From assembly GCF_035917455.1 (NCBI RefSeq), contig NZ_CP109078.1:806001-870000 (forward strand): a DNA stretch of 64,000 nt, given 5' to 3'. Shown piece by piece: positions 1 to 8,525 of the stretch. The stretch is from Micromonospora sp. NBC_01796 (lineage in GTDB: Bacteria > Actinomycetota > Actinomycetes > Mycobacteriales > Micromonosporaceae). Each line of letters starts with the position of its first letter. Position 1 is the stretch's first letter. The translations under genes and the position numbers were made by a program. Under the pieces are notes generated by a model. The model made no database searches. It was given only the letters and a program-made list of their open reading frames with translations, and was not told the DNA's origin.

Positions 1-1320
1 GCCCTGGCCCCGGTCATCCGGGGCCTGGCCAGCACCGACGCCCGGCAGGTCGGGCACTTCACCGACGACGAGGCGGTGCTGGACTTCCTGGCCCGCACCG
101 AACACCCCCGGCTCGCCGCGCTCGGCACCTCCTGCCCGGACCACTTCCTGCGGACCAAGGTCCGGCCGCTGGTGCTGGACCTGCCGGCGGACGCACCCCT
201 GGAGCAGGCGGTGACCCGGCTGCGCGAGCTGCACGAGGCGTACCGCAAGGACTACCGGGCCTACTACGACCGGTACGCCGAGCCGGACTCCCCCGCCATC
301 CGCGGTGCCGACCCGGCGATCGTCCTGGTTCCCGGCGTGGGCATGTTCAGCTTCGGCAAGGACAAGCAGACCGCGCGGGTGGCGGCCGAGTACTACCTGA
401 ACGCGGTCAACGTGATGCGGGGCGCCGAGGCGGTCTCCACGTACGCGCCGATCGACGAGTCGGAGAAGTTCCGGATCGAGTACTGGCTGCTCGAAGAGGC
501 GAAGCTGCGCCGGCTGCCGGCACCGAAGCCGCTCGCCGGCCGGGTCGCGCTGGTCACCGGCGGCGGCTCCGGGATCGGGGCGGCGATCGCCCGCCGGCTC
601 GGCGCCGAGGGTGCGGCCGTGGTGGTCGCCGACCGGGACGCGAACGCCGCCGCGACGGTCGCGGCCGAGATCGGCAACACCGACCGGGCCGTCCCGGTCA
701 CCGTGGACGTCACCGACGGCGCGGCGATCGAGGCCGCGTTCGCGTCGGCCGCGCTCGCCTTCGGCGGGGTCGACCTGGTGGTGAACAACGCCGGGCTGTC
801 GGTGTCGAAGTCGCTGCTGGACACCACCGAGGCGGACTGGGACCTGCAGCACGACGTGATGGCCAAGGGTTCGTTCCTGGTCTCCCGGGCCGCCGCGCGG
901 CTGCTGATCGAGCAGGGCACCGGCGGTGACCTCGTCTACATCGTCAGCAAGAACGCCGTCTTCGCCGGCCCGAACAACGTCGCGTACGGGGCGGCCAAGG
1001 CCGACCAGGCACACCAGGTACGCCTGCTCGCCGCCGAACTCGGCGCGTACGGCATTCGGGTCAACGGGGTCAACCCCGACGGGGTGGTCCGGGGCTCCGG
1101 CATCTTCGCCGGTGGCTGGGGCGCCAAGCGGGCCGCGGTGTACGGCGTACCGGAGGAGGAGTTGGGCGCCTTCTACGCCCAGCGGACCCTGCTGAAGCAG
1201 GAGGTGCTGCCGGAGCACGTGGCGAACGCGGTCTTCGCGCTCACCGGCGGGGACCTGTCGCACACCACCGGGCTGCACGTGCCGGTCGACGCCGGCGTGG
1301 CCGCCGCCTTCCTGCGCTGA
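1..1320 (+). CDS. Bifunctional rhamnulose-1-phosphate aldolase / short-chain dehydrogenase, 5' truncated by window
   Basis: The open frame runs in from the window edge, so the start lies upstream. The first ~175 residues are the end of a class II aldolase-like domain. From about residue 178 a complete SDR domain follows: nucleotide-binding TGGGSGIG near 185-192, NNAG near 262, and the catalytic YGAAK near 330-334. In this family the aldolase half cleaves L-rhamnulose 1-phosphate to DHAP and L-lactaldehyde and the dehydrogenase half oxidises the aldehyde, probably in the cytosol. Rhamnulokinase follows 23 nt downstream, giving two consecutive steps of L-rhamnose breakdown in one operon. The substrate is inferred from this neighbour and from the fusion architecture; the aldolase metal-binding residues are outside the window. 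Confidence 0.85.
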   Translation, partial: ALAPVIRGLASTDARQVGHFTDDEAVLDFLARTEHPRLAALGTSCPDHFLRTKVRPLVLDLPADAPLEQAVTRLRELHEAYRKDYRAYYDRYAEPDSPAIRGADPAIVLVPGVGMFSFGKDKQTARVAAEYYLNAVNVMRGAEAVSTYAPIDESEKFRIEYWLLEEAKLRRLPAPKPLAGRVALVTGGGSGIGAAIARRLGAEGAAVVVADRDANAAATVAAEIGNTDRAVPVTVDVTDGAAIEAAFASAALAFGGVDLVVNNAGLSVSKSLLDTTEADWDLQHDVMAKGSFLVSRAAARLLIEQGTGGDLVYIVSKNAVFAGPNNVAYGAAKADQAHQVRLLAAELGAYGIRVNGVNPDGVVRGSGIFAGGWGAKRAAVYGVPEEELGAFYAQRTLLKQEVLPEHVANAVFALTGGDLSHTTGLHVPVDAGVAAAFLR

Positions 1321-1343
1321 GCCACGACGATGGACGAACAGCG

Positions 1344-2834
1344 ATGAGGAGTAACGCGTCGAGGTCGGCGGCGGTCGCCGCGGTCGACCTCGGCGCGTCC
1401 AGTGGTCGGGTGATGCTCGCCGAGGTCGACCGGGACCGGGTCACGCTGACCGAGGCGCACCGGTTCGACAACGGCCCGGTACGCCTGCCCGACGCCCTGC
1501 ACTGGGACGCGTTGCGGCTGTACGCCGAGACGTTGACCGGGTTGCGGACCGCCCTGGCCCGCCGCCCCGACCTGGCCAGTGTCGGGATCGACTCCTGGGC
1601 GGTCGACTACGGGCTGCTCGACCCGGACGGTGCGCTGCTCGGCAACCCGGTGCACTACCGCGACCGGCGTACCGACGGGGTGCCGGAGCGGGTGGTGGCG
1701 GCGCTCGGGGCGCAGCGGCTCTACCGGGTGACCGGGCTGCAACTGCTGCCGTTCAACACGTTGTTCCAGCTCACCGCGGCACTCGGTACGCCCGCCCTGG
1801 CGGCGGCGCACCGGATGCTGCTGGTTCCGGACCTGCTCTCGTACTGGCTGACGGGGGTGGCGGGCAGTGAGGTCACCAATGCCTCCACCACCCAGCTGCT
1901 GGACGTACGGACCCGCGAGTGGTCGACCGAGCTGATCGAACAGGCCGGTCTCCCGGCACGGATCTTCGGCCCGCTGCGCCGTCCGGGCGACCACGCCGGG
2001 GAGTTGCTGCCCGAGGTCGGGGAGGCGATCGGGGCGACCTGGCCGGTCCCGGTCATCACAGTCGGCTCGCACGACACCGCCTCGGCGGTGGTCGCGGTGC
2101 CCGCCGAGGGTGACCGGTTCGCCTTCATCTCCTGCGGCACCTGGTCCCTGGTCGGTCTGGAACTGACCGAGCCGGTGCTGTCCGGGGCGAGCCGGCGGGC
2201 GAACTTCAGCAACGAGGCCGGGGTCGACGGCACGATCCGCTACCTGCGCAACGTGATGGGCCTCTGGCTGCTCCAGGAGTCACTGCGCGCATGGCGGGCC
2301 GCCGGCCTGGACGTCGAGCTGACCGACCTGTTGGCAGAGGCGGCCCGGCGTCCGGCACTGGCCGCCGTGATCGACCCGGACGACCCGGAGTTCCTGCCGC
2401 CCGGTGACATGCCGGCCCGGATCACCGAGGCATGCGTACGGCTGGGGCAGCCGGCGCCGGCCGATCCGGCGGCGGTGGTCCGGTGCATCGTGGACAGCCT
2501 GGCGCTGGCCCACCGGGTCGCCGTCCGGCAGGCCCAGGAGTTGTCCGGTCGGGACGTCGACGTGGTGCACGTCGTCGGCGGCGGTGCCCGCAACGAGCTG
2601 CTCTGCCAGCTCACCGCCGACGCCTGCGGGCTGCCGGTGGTGGCCGGTCCGGTGGAGGCGACCGCGCTGGGCAACGCGCTGGTGCAGGCGCGGGCGCTCG
2701 GCGTACTCGATGGTGGGTTGGCCGATCTGCGGGCGGTGCCGCGCCGCGATCCGACGCTGCGGACGTACCGCCCGGCGCCCGGCGCCGCCGCGGCCTGGCA
2801 GGCGGCGGCGGACCGGATCGGCCGACCGGGCTGA
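1344..2834 (+). CDS. rhaB: Rhamnulokinase (FGGY carbohydrate kinase)
   Basis: A 496-residue FGGY kinase that phosphorylates L-rhamnulose at C1 using ATP. The phosphate-binding loop AVDLGASSGRVM is at the N-terminus, the family segment GIDSWAVDYGLLD follows near residue 75, GSHDTASAV is mid-protein, and the adenosine-binding GGGARNELLCQ is C-terminal. Length is normal for RhaB. It starts 23 nt after the aldolase-dehydrogenase fusion and is followed by a strong hairpin, so it appears to be the last gene of the rhamnose operon. The first ATG is used; the ribosome site is weak (GAACAGCG), consistent with coupled translation. Another FGGY sugar such as xylulose is possible in principle, but the neighbour favours rhamnulose. 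Confidence 0.88.
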   Translation: MRSNASRSAAVAAVDLGASSGRVMLAEVDRDRVTLTEAHRFDNGPVRLPDALHWDALRLYAETLTGLRTALARRPDLASVGIDSWAVDYGLLDPDGALLGNPVHYRDRRTDGVPERVVAALGAQRLYRVTGLQLLPFNTLFQLTAALGTPALAAAHRMLLVPDLLSYWLTGVAGSEVTNASTTQLLDVRTREWSTELIEQAGLPARIFGPLRRPGDHAGELLPEVGEAIGATWPVPVITVGSHDTASAVVAVPAEGDRFAFISCGTWSLVGLELTEPVLSGASRRANFSNEAGVDGTIRYLRNVMGLWLLQESLRAWRAAGLDVELTDLLAEAARRPALAAVIDPDDPEFLPPGDMPARITEACVRLGQPAPADPAAVVRCIVDSLALAHRVAVRQAQELSGRDVDVVHVVGGGARNELLCQLTADACGLPVVAGPVEATALGNALVQARALGVLDGGLADLRAVPRRDPTLRTYRPAPGAAAAWQAAADRIGRPG

Positions 2835-2871
2835 GACCTCCCGCGGGAGGGGTGCCCGCGGGTACGGGAAG

Positions 2872-2906
2872 GGGGTGCCGTGTCTCGTGCGGTGGCACGG
2901 CACCCC
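2872..2906 (+). terminator. Hairpin after rhaB
   Basis: A perfect 11-bp inverted repeat, GGGGTGCCGTG with CACGGCACCCC, has a 13-nt loop and lies 37 nt past the rhaB stop. A smaller palindrome, CCTCCCGCGGGAGG, lies just before it. There is no U-tract, as is common in high-GC actinobacteria. Confidence 0.6.
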
Positions 2907-2978
2907 GCCCCCCGATCGACCGTGACACGCCGTAAAACCACGCATTCGCGCCAACCACGACAGCAGGGCGGCGTCCAA

Positions 2979-3095
2979 GTGCGTCGAGCCACCCTCATCG
3001 AGCAACATGCCCACGAATATGCGGAAAGCGTACGGCGGCTCGGCGCGACCGCCGACGAGGCCGTCGCGGCGGTCCGGGCGGCCTTCGAGGCGTAG
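2979..3095 (+). CDS. Small hypothetical helical protein, 38 aa
   Basis: A short frame beginning at GTG encodes VRRATLIEQHAHEYAESV and a continuing amphipathic, Ala- and Glu-rich helix ending AAVRAAFEA. The composition is protein-like, unlike shadow frames, which here are Arg/Pro-rich. A longer version from an upstream GTG would begin inside the rhaB terminator hairpin and adds only basic low-complexity residues, so the shorter start is preferred. There is no clear ribosome site and no recognisable family. Function unknown; it may be spurious. Confidence 0.35.
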   Translation: MRRATLIEQHAHEYAESVRRLGATADEAVAAVRAAFEA

Positions 3096-3198
3096 CCGAA
3101 CCCGAACCCGCTGGGCGCGGGACGGCCCGGCTGGACATCGATCGTGGCCGGGGAGATTCGTCCGGGGGAAGACCTTGTTCCGGAACCGTCCCAAAGCA

Positions 3199-3224
3199 TT
3201 GACTCTGGGCAATAGAAGAGTCAA
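3199..3224. promoter_or_regulatory. Inverted repeat overlapping a likely -35 element
   Basis: TTGACTCT and AGAGTCAA form a perfect 8-bp inverted repeat separated by 10 nt. The left arm contains TTGACT, which could serve as a -35 box for the discoidin-DUF1996 gene. The next palindrome starts 10 nt further on, so two regulators could act here. Confidence 0.4.
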
Positions 3225-3234
3225 AGTGATGCCA

Positions 3235-3246
3235 GAGAGCGCTCTC
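3235..3246. promoter_or_regulatory. LacI-type operator (GAGAGCGCTCTC)
   Basis: A perfect 12-bp palindrome with the AGCGCT core typical of LacI-family operators, 178 nt before the start of the secreted discoidin-DUF1996 gene. It resembles the box before the GH9 cellulase (GGGAGCGCTCCC) but differs at the outer positions, so a paralogous regulator is likely. Confidence 0.55.
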
Positions 3247-3424
3247 ACTACCCAGTTCGACACTCGTCCGTAACCCGTCCGACACAAGCTCCGGTGCGAC
3301 CGACGACGCCCGTTCGGCGCCGCCACCGGCACAGCGGAGTCGGGCGCCACCACACCCCACCTACGGACGTTGCACCGGTGGCGACTCCCACGCCGCTCTC
3401 CTGCCCATGCCCCGAAGGAGCCCC

Positions 3425-4729
3425 ATGCACCCGGTCGCACCACCAACCCGTTCCAGACCACGCCGCCGCCTGCGCCTCGCCACCGTGCTCACCACACTCA
3501 CCGCCCTCGTCGGCACCTACCTCGCGGTCGGCGTCGGCCCGGCCGCCGCCGCCGAGGTAACGCTCTCCCAGGGCCGTCCCGCCACCGCGTCCTCGGTCGA
3601 GGGCGGCTACGCCGCCAGCGCCGCCGTCGACGGCAACGGCGGAACCCGCTGGTCCAGCGCCTTCAGCGACCCGCAGTGGATCCAGGTCGACCTCGGCTCG
3701 GCCCGCGCGATCAGCCGGGTGGCGCTGAACTGGGAAGCCGCGTACGCCAGCGACTTCCGGATCCAGACCTCCAACGACGCGACCAACTGGACCACCATCC
3801 ACACCACGGTCGCCGGCACCGGTGGCAGCAAGAGCATCGCCGTCTCCGGCAACGGCCGGTACGTCCGGCTGCACTCCACCAAGCGGGCCACCGCGTACGG
3901 AGTGTCGCTCTGGGAGTTCCAGGTGTTCGGTGACGACGGTGGCGCCCCGCCGACGCCCCCGCCGAACGGGCCGATCGTCCGGGTGGCCGAGTTCCTGGCC
4001 GACTGCCCGTTCACCCGCCGGCTGCCCGACGACCCGATCATCTACCCCGGTCTGGCCGGCGCCTCGCACATGCACAGCTTCTTCGGCAACCTGTCGACCG
4101 ACGCCAACTCGGACTACACGAGCCTGGCCAACGCGTCCAGCAACTGCAACCCGTCGATCGACCTGTCGTCGTACTGGGTGCCGACGCTGTACAACAACAA
4201 CGTGCCGGTGGAGCCGACCATCGTCACCTTCTACTACCTCGGTGAGGGCGTACGCGCCGACATAGTCGCGCAGACCCAACCGATGCCACTCGGCCTGAAG
4301 ATCGTCGCCGGCAACGCCAAGGCCACCAGCGGCGACCAGAGCATCGCCCGCTGGTCCTGCCTGCACGCCGGACAGGTGCCACCGGGCAAGGACTTCGTCA
4401 ACTGTCCGGCCGGCACGATGATGGAGTCGTACCTCGACTTCCCGCAGTGTTGGAACGGCCGTGACCTGGACTCGCCCGACCACAAGAGCCACATGGCGTA
4501 CCCGGTCAACCAGGCCTGCCCGTCCACCCACCCGGTGCACGTGCCCAAGCTGCGCCAGGTCCTGCGTTATCCGGTGAACGGCAACCCGGCCAACTTCCGG
4601 CTGGCGTCCGGGCCCGGCTACACGATGCACGGCGACTTCTTCAACGTCTGGCCGGCCGCGGAGATGGAGCGGCGGGTTCTCAACTGCATCCGTCCGGTCA
4701 TCAAGTGCGGACATGACGGAACCTACTGA
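3425..4729 (+). CDS. Secreted discoidin (F5/8 type C)-DUF1996 protein
   Basis: A secreted protein of 434 residues. The chosen ATG has an AAGGAG ribosome site 5 nt upstream; an ATG 18 nt earlier has none. An N-terminal signal peptide (basic start, Leu/Ala core, cleavage near AAAAEV) is followed by a coagulation factor 5/8 type C sugar-binding domain (about 40-175) and a DUF1996 domain (about 185-434) with the family features FLADCPFTRRLPDDPI, HMHSFFGN and CWNGRDLDSPDHKSHM. The conserved His, Asp and Cys residues suggest a metal or catalytic site, but the activity of DUF1996 is unknown to me. The lectin-like domain and the LacI-type operator upstream point to a role on polysaccharide. Confidence 0.8.
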   Translation: MHPVAPPTRSRPRRRLRLATVLTTLTALVGTYLAVGVGPAAAAEVTLSQGRPATASSVEGGYAASAAVDGNGGTRWSSAFSDPQWIQVDLGSARAISRVALNWEAAYASDFRIQTSNDATNWTTIHTTVAGTGGSKSIAVSGNGRYVRLHSTKRATAYGVSLWEFQVFGDDGGAPPTPPPNGPIVRVAEFLADCPFTRRLPDDPIIYPGLAGASHMHSFFGNLSTDANSDYTSLANASSNCNPSIDLSSYWVPTLYNNNVPVEPTIVTFYYLGEGVRADIVAQTQPMPLGLKIVAGNAKATSGDQSIARWSCLHAGQVPPGKDFVNCPAGTMMESYLDFPQCWNGRDLDSPDHKSHMAYPVNQACPSTHPVHVPKLRQVLRYPVNGNPANFRLASGPGYTMHGDFFNVWPAAEMERRVLNCIRPVIKCGHDGTY

Positions 4730-4761
4730 ACGTGATCCACTAGGTAGGGGATGACACCGAC

Positions 4762-4789
4762 GGCGGGGCCCGGCGAGCCGGGTCCCGCC
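4762..4789 (+). terminator. Hairpin between DUF1996 and DUF305 genes
   Basis: GGCGGGGCCCGGC and GCCGGGTCCCGCC form a 13-bp stem (one G-T wobble) around a 2-nt loop, 32 nt past the DUF1996 stop. It probably ends that transcript or attenuates read-through. Confidence 0.5.
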
Positions 4790-4827
4790 CCGGTCCGTCG
4801 CCGACCGCCGGCACCAGGGAGGACGAG

Positions 4828-5454
4828 ATGACTTCGACCGTACGCGGCACGCTGCTGCTGACCCTGCTCGCCGTACTCCTCGGCGGTTGTGCCGACGGTG
4901 GCGACGGGCCGGCGGCCGGGTCCGGAGCCGGCGGACCGACGAGCCCGACCGCGACGGTCAGCCCGGCGGGCGCACCCGGGGCGGCCGGAGCGGCGGGGAA
5001 CTTCAATCCGACCGACATCGCCTGGACCCAACTCATGATCGCGCTGGACGAGAAGACCCTGCTGCTGACCGATCTCACCCCGAAGCAGACCTCGGACAAC
5101 GGCATCCGGGGCATGGCCGACCAGGTCGGCACGAACCACCGGGGCGAGCTGACCGGGCTGCGGAGCCTGTTGCAGCAGGCCAGCGTGGCGGAGAGCAACG
5201 AGCACGAGGGGCACGACATGCCCGGCATGGTGACCGCCGACGACCTGCGCGCGTTGACCGCCGCCAACGGTCCCGCGTTCGACCAGCTCTTCGTCAGCAA
5301 CATGCGCGACCACCTGGAGCAGACCCTGCGGCTCGCCCGCGCGGTGGAGAAGTCCGGCAGCGAGCCGAACATCCGGGCGCTGGCCACCGAGATCGAGCGG
5401 ACCCGGACCGCCCAGCTCGACCAGCTCGCCGCGATCGAGTCGCAGGGGCGCTGA
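4828..5454 (+). CDS. DUF305-family lipoprotein
   Basis: A 208-residue lipoprotein. A GGGAGGACGAG ribosome site precedes the ATG. The signal peptide ends in the lipobox LGGC, so the mature protein should be anchored to the outer face of the membrane. A Gly/Pro/Ala-rich linker to about residue 60 precedes a DUF305-like four-helix region. It contains the WTQLMIALDEKTL segment, a His/Met cluster HEGHDMPGM, and a second helical half with FDQLFVSNMRDHLEQTL. DUF305 proteins are often found with copper or redox functions, and the His/Met cluster could bind metal, but that is inference. Classical DUF305 motifs are degenerate here (NHRGEL instead of HH), so activity may differ. Confidence 0.7.
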   Translation: MTSTVRGTLLLTLLAVLLGGCADGGDGPAAGSGAGGPTSPTATVSPAGAPGAAGAAGNFNPTDIAWTQLMIALDEKTLLLTDLTPKQTSDNGIRGMADQVGTNHRGELTGLRSLLQQASVAESNEHEGHDMPGMVTADDLRALTAANGPAFDQLFVSNMRDHLEQTLRLARAVEKSGSEPNIRALATEIERTRTAQLDQLAAIESQGR

Positions 5455-5541
5455 GCCCGGACGCCCGCTCTCCGGGGCCGCGAGGACGTCGGGACCCACG
5501 GTACGGTCGGCGCCATGCCGAGGATCCTGGGGACCCGGACC

Positions 5542-6756
5542 TCAGGTAGTCGGGTTGATCGCCACCTTGAGCCAGCCGGGCTCCCGGCGGTCGAACTCCC
5601 GGTAGGCGTCGACGATGTCGCTCATCGGCTCCTCCTCGGTGACCAGTCCGGACGGGTCGACCGTGCCGTTGCCGATCATCTCGACCAGTTGCGGCAGGTA
5701 GTGGCGGTGGTTGGCGTTACCGGCCTTGATGGTCAGGTTCTTGTTCATCGCGATGCCGGTCGGGAACGATGTCATCGTCGGCGGGTACACCCCGAGGATG
5801 CCGAGCGTGCCGGCCTTGGCCAGGGCGTCGACCGCCCAACGCAGGGCCTGACCGGGTGCGTTGCCCGGCACCCAGTTGTCGTCCCGCGGGGCCGCGTGCG
5901 GGGACACGTCGGCCATCTCCCGGGCGATCAGCTCGGCCTGCCGGTCTGCCTGCGCGGCGGCCGGACCCCGGGTGGGGCGCTGCGAGTCGACGCCGACCGC
6001 GTCGATGGCCCGGTCCACCCCGATGCCGCCGGTCAGCTCCTCGATCACCGACACCGGGTCCTCGGCGCTGAAGTCGATCACCTCGGCGTGCTGGCCCTTG
6101 GCGGTGGCGAGCCGGTCCGGCACCTGATCGACCGCGATCACCCGGCCGGCGCCCTGTAGCTGCGCGGAGAGGATCGCCAGTTGCCCCACCGGTCCGCAGC
6201 CGAAGACGGCCACCGTGTCCCCGGCGGAGACGTCGGCGATCCGGGCCCCGAACCACGCGGTCGGGAAGATGTCCGACAGCAGGATCGCCTCGTCGTCGGA
6301 GACGTCGTCGGGGAGCGCGACCAGACCGTTGCTCGCGTACGGGATGCGGGCGTACTCGGCCTGGAGTCCGGCGAAGCCACCGGCGCTGTCCGGGGCGCCG
6401 TAGTACGCGGTGCCGGCGCGACGGCCACCGGGGTTCGCGTTGTCGCACTGGGCCTGATAACCGGCCCGGCAGTAGGAACAGAACCCGCAGGAGATGGTGG
6501 ACGAGATCACCACCCGGTCGCCGGGTGAGAAGTTGCGGACCGCGCTGCCGACCTGGACCACCTCGCCGACGCCCTCGTGGCCGAGGATGCTGCCCTCCCG
6601 CAGGCCGGGTACGGTGCCCCGGGCAAAGTGCAGGTCGGTGCCACAGATGGCGCTTCCGGTTATCCGGACGATCGCGTCGGTCGGTTCCTCTATCCGCGGA
6701 TCCGGAACCTCATCCAACCGGATATCACCGATACCGTGCCAGACCGCTGCCCTCAT
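5542..6756 (-). CDS. Zinc-dependent alcohol / formaldehyde dehydrogenase-like protein
   Basis: A 404-residue medium-chain dehydrogenase. The ATG for MRAAVWHGIGDI is preceded by a purine-rich GGGGAAGGGG site; an upstream extension of ~57 residues is low-complexity and rejected. The catalytic zinc ligands are Cys in AICGTDLHF and the His/Glu of GHEGVGEV. A structural zinc site, CGFCSYCRAGYQAQC, follows, then the Rossmann motif VFGCGPVGQ near residue 187. An insertion containing RPTRGPAAAQADRQAE after the Rossmann fold matches glutathione-independent formaldehyde dehydrogenases. It oxidises a small alcohol or aldehyde with NAD(P); the substrate cannot be set from sequence. It lies downstream of the sugar-binding lipoprotein gene on the same strand, with a terminator between them. 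Confidence 0.85.
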   Translation of the reverse strand: MRAAVWHGIGDIRLDEVPDPRIEEPTDAIVRITGSAICGTDLHFARGTVPGLREGSILGHEGVGEVVQVGSAVRNFSPGDRVVISSTISCGFCSYCRAGYQAQCDNANPGGRRAGTAYYGAPDSAGGFAGLQAEYARIPYASNGLVALPDDVSDDEAILLSDIFPTAWFGARIADVSAGDTVAVFGCGPVGQLAILSAQLQGAGRVIAVDQVPDRLATAKGQHAEVIDFSAEDPVSVIEELTGGIGVDRAIDAVGVDSQRPTRGPAAAQADRQAELIAREMADVSPHAAPRDDNWVPGNAPGQALRWAVDALAKAGTLGILGVYPPTMTSFPTGIAMNKNLTIKAGNANHRHYLPQLVEMIGNGTVDPSGLVTEEEPMSDIVDAYREFDRREPGWLKVAINPTT

Positions 6757-6912
6757 CGCCGAGCCCCTTCCCCCAGGTCCCAAGCTGTCCGTGGGGCCTA
6801 CCCGACCCGCCGGCCGGAAAACCGTCGAGACCACGCGCGCCGGGTGACGGCGGTGCCGGGTGCGCGGCGACACCCCGGCGACGGCGTGTGCGCCGGGGTG
6901 CCCGCAGACGGC

Positions 6913-6942
6913 GGTGCCCCGGTCCATCGGGACCGGGGCACC
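6913..6942 (-). terminator. Strong hairpin after the sugar-binding protein gene
   Basis: GGTGCCCCGGTCC and GGACCGGGGCACC form a perfect 13-bp stem with the 4-nt loop ATCG, 56 nt past the stop of the sugar-binding lipoprotein gene on the minus strand. Confidence 0.65.
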
Positions 6943-6950
6943 ATCGGGTC

Positions 6951-7014
6951 GGGCTCAGTCGAGCTGGGCCGGGGCTCAGCCGACCTGGGTCGGGGCGCTC
7001 AGCCGAGCTGGCTC
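6951..7014. repeat. Three imperfect ~21-bp tandem repeats across a stop codon
   Basis: Three adjacent copies of a unit like GGCTCAGCCGAGCTGG span the last codons and stop of the sugar-binding protein gene and continue past it. Read on the minus strand, the AGCTCGGCTGAGC segment containing the stop codon is repeated three times with small changes. Confidence 0.6.
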
Positions 7015-8300
7015 TTGGCCTCCGAGATCAGCCGCTTGGCGCCTTCCTGCGGCGAGATCCGGCCGAAGATGACCTCGTCGTACACCCGCTGGAACTCGGC
7101 CTTCACCGCGCCACCGCCCTTGGGCTGGGCCGGCGGGGTCGGCAGGAGCTTGTCGGTCACCGAGCTCTCGAACTCGTAGACCAGCTTGTCGTTCTCGGCC
7201 AGGGTCGGCGCGAGCGCGTCGCGTACCTTGCCGTTCGCCGGCATGCCGCGGGAGACCGCGAGGACCTTGCCGGCCGCCTCGTCGTTGATCAGGAAGTCGA
7301 TCAGCATCGCTGCCTGCTTCGGGTGCTCACTGCGCTCGGCCACGCTGTACGCCATGGCCATCGACGCGATCATGCCGCGCTTGTCGGTGTCGCTGGGCAT
7401 CGGGGCGATCGCCAGCGGGGCGCCGTACGCGGAGATCATCGGGCTGAAGCTGGAGTCGTAGTTGACCTCCGCCGTGACGCCCTTCTTGATCAGCGAGGAG
7501 TTCTGCACCGAGCCGTCCATCTGGGTGGTCAGCTCGGCCGGGGCGAGCGCGCCGGCCTTGCGGTACTCACCGGTCATGGTCCAGAACTGGGCCAGGTCGC
7601 CCTCTTCGAAGCCGAGCTTGCCGTCGTCGGTGTAGATCTTCTTGCCGCGCTGCTGCAACCAGATGTCGAACCAGTCGATGGCGAAGCCGAAGTCACCGAA
7701 GCCGGCGACCTTGCCACCGCCCGCCTGGTTCAGCTTCTGGCCGGCCGCGAGCAGGTCGTTCCAGGTCCAGGTGGCGGTGGGGGCGGCCACGCCGGCCTTG
7801 CTCCAGAGCGCCGGGTCGTAGATGACACCCTGGGTGTTCTGCGCGATCGGGATGGCGTACGTCGCGTCGCCCACCTTGCCCGCGGGGAGCAGCGTGGGGG
7901 TCAGGTCACCGACCTTGAGGGTGCCGTCCTTGATGTACTTCTCGAGGTCGAGCAGGGCGTTGCGGTCGGCGTACTCGCGCAGGTAGGCGCGGTCCATCTG
8001 CACCACGTCCGGGGCGTCGCCGCCGGCGATCTGGGTGGAGAGCTTCTGGAAGTACGCGTCGAAGGCGCCGAACGAGGTCTGCACCTTGATGTCCGGGTAC
8101 TTGGCCTCGAACAGGTCGATGGCCTCCTCGGTCACCTTCGCCCGGGCGTCGTTGCCCCACCAGGTGAACTGGAGGGTGACGGGGCCGTCGTCGGCCGCGT
8201 CGTCACCGCCGCCGCACGCGGCCAGCGGCAGGGCGAGCAGCGCCGACACGGCGACCGCGGCGGCCCGTGCGACGCGGTGGGCCCGACGGGTTCTGAACAT
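6999..8300 (-). CDS. ABC transporter sugar-binding lipoprotein
   Basis: A 433-residue extracellular solute-binding protein of the carbohydrate (CUT1) type. The chosen ATG (MFRTRRAHR) has GAAGGAG 8 nt upstream. The signal peptide ends in the lipobox LAAC, predicting a membrane lipoprotein. The mature start TLQFTWWGNDARAKV and the mid-region YAIPIAQNTQGVIYDPALW are typical of this class. No MalF/MalG-type permease or ATPase gene lies beside it, so it must use a transporter encoded elsewhere. A LacI-type operator lies just upstream, and a Gfo/Idh/MocA oxidoreductase is transcribed divergently, suggesting uptake and oxidation of one sugar or polyol. The ligand is unknown. Confidence 0.88.
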   Translation of the reverse strand: MFRTRRAHRVARAAAVAVSALLALPLAACGGGDDAADDGPVTLQFTWWGNDARAKVTEEAIDLFEAKYPDIKVQTSFGAFDAYFQKLSTQIAGGDAPDVVQMDRAYLREYADRNALLDLEKYIKDGTLKVGDLTPTLLPAGKVGDATYAIPIAQNTQGVIYDPALWSKAGVAAPTATWTWNDLLAAGQKLNQAGGGKVAGFGDFGFAIDWFDIWLQQRGKKIYTDDGKLGFEEGDLAQFWTMTGEYRKAGALAPAELTTQMDGSVQNSSLIKKGVTAEVNYDSSFSPMISAYGAPLAIAPMPSDTDKRGMIASMAMAYSVAERSEHPKQAAMLIDFLINDEAAGKVLAVSRGMPANGKVRDALAPTLAENDKLVYEFESSVTDKLLPTPPAQPKGGGAVKAEFQRVYDEVIFGRISPQEGAKRLISEAKSQLG

Positions 8301-8336
8301 AGGGGTTTCTCCTTCGCTGGGGGCGCGTGGAGCAGG

Positions 8337-8352
8337 GGGTAAGCGCTTGCCC
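8337..8352. promoter_or_regulatory. LacI-type operator near the sugar-binding protein promoter
   Basis: GGGTAAGCGCTTGCCC is a 16-bp near-palindrome (one G-T offset) centred on AAGCGCTT, 37 nt upstream of the sugar-binding protein start. It is the likely repressor site of that gene. Confidence 0.55.
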
Positions 8353-8373
8353 GGCACGGGCGGCTTGGCCATA

Positions 8374-8386
8374 TGAAACGGTTTAA
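8374..8386. promoter_or_regulatory. Second LacI-like palindrome (AAACGGTTT core)
   Basis: TGAAACGGTTTAA has AAAC/GTTT arms around one central base, a common odd-length LacI-family operator form. It lies 22 nt beyond the AAGCGCTT box in the divergent region, so two repressors or two sites of one repressor are possible. Confidence 0.4.
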
Positions 8387-8525
8387 CTAGACCGGACGCT
8401 AGGTCCGCTCCACCCTCTTGTCAAGGGATGGTTACCAACCCGCGTCGCCTCTGTTACCTGGGCCAGCGCACGGTCTCGCCGACGCGGGTTGAATCGTTAC
8501 ATATTCTGTGGGTAGCCTCGCCCGC

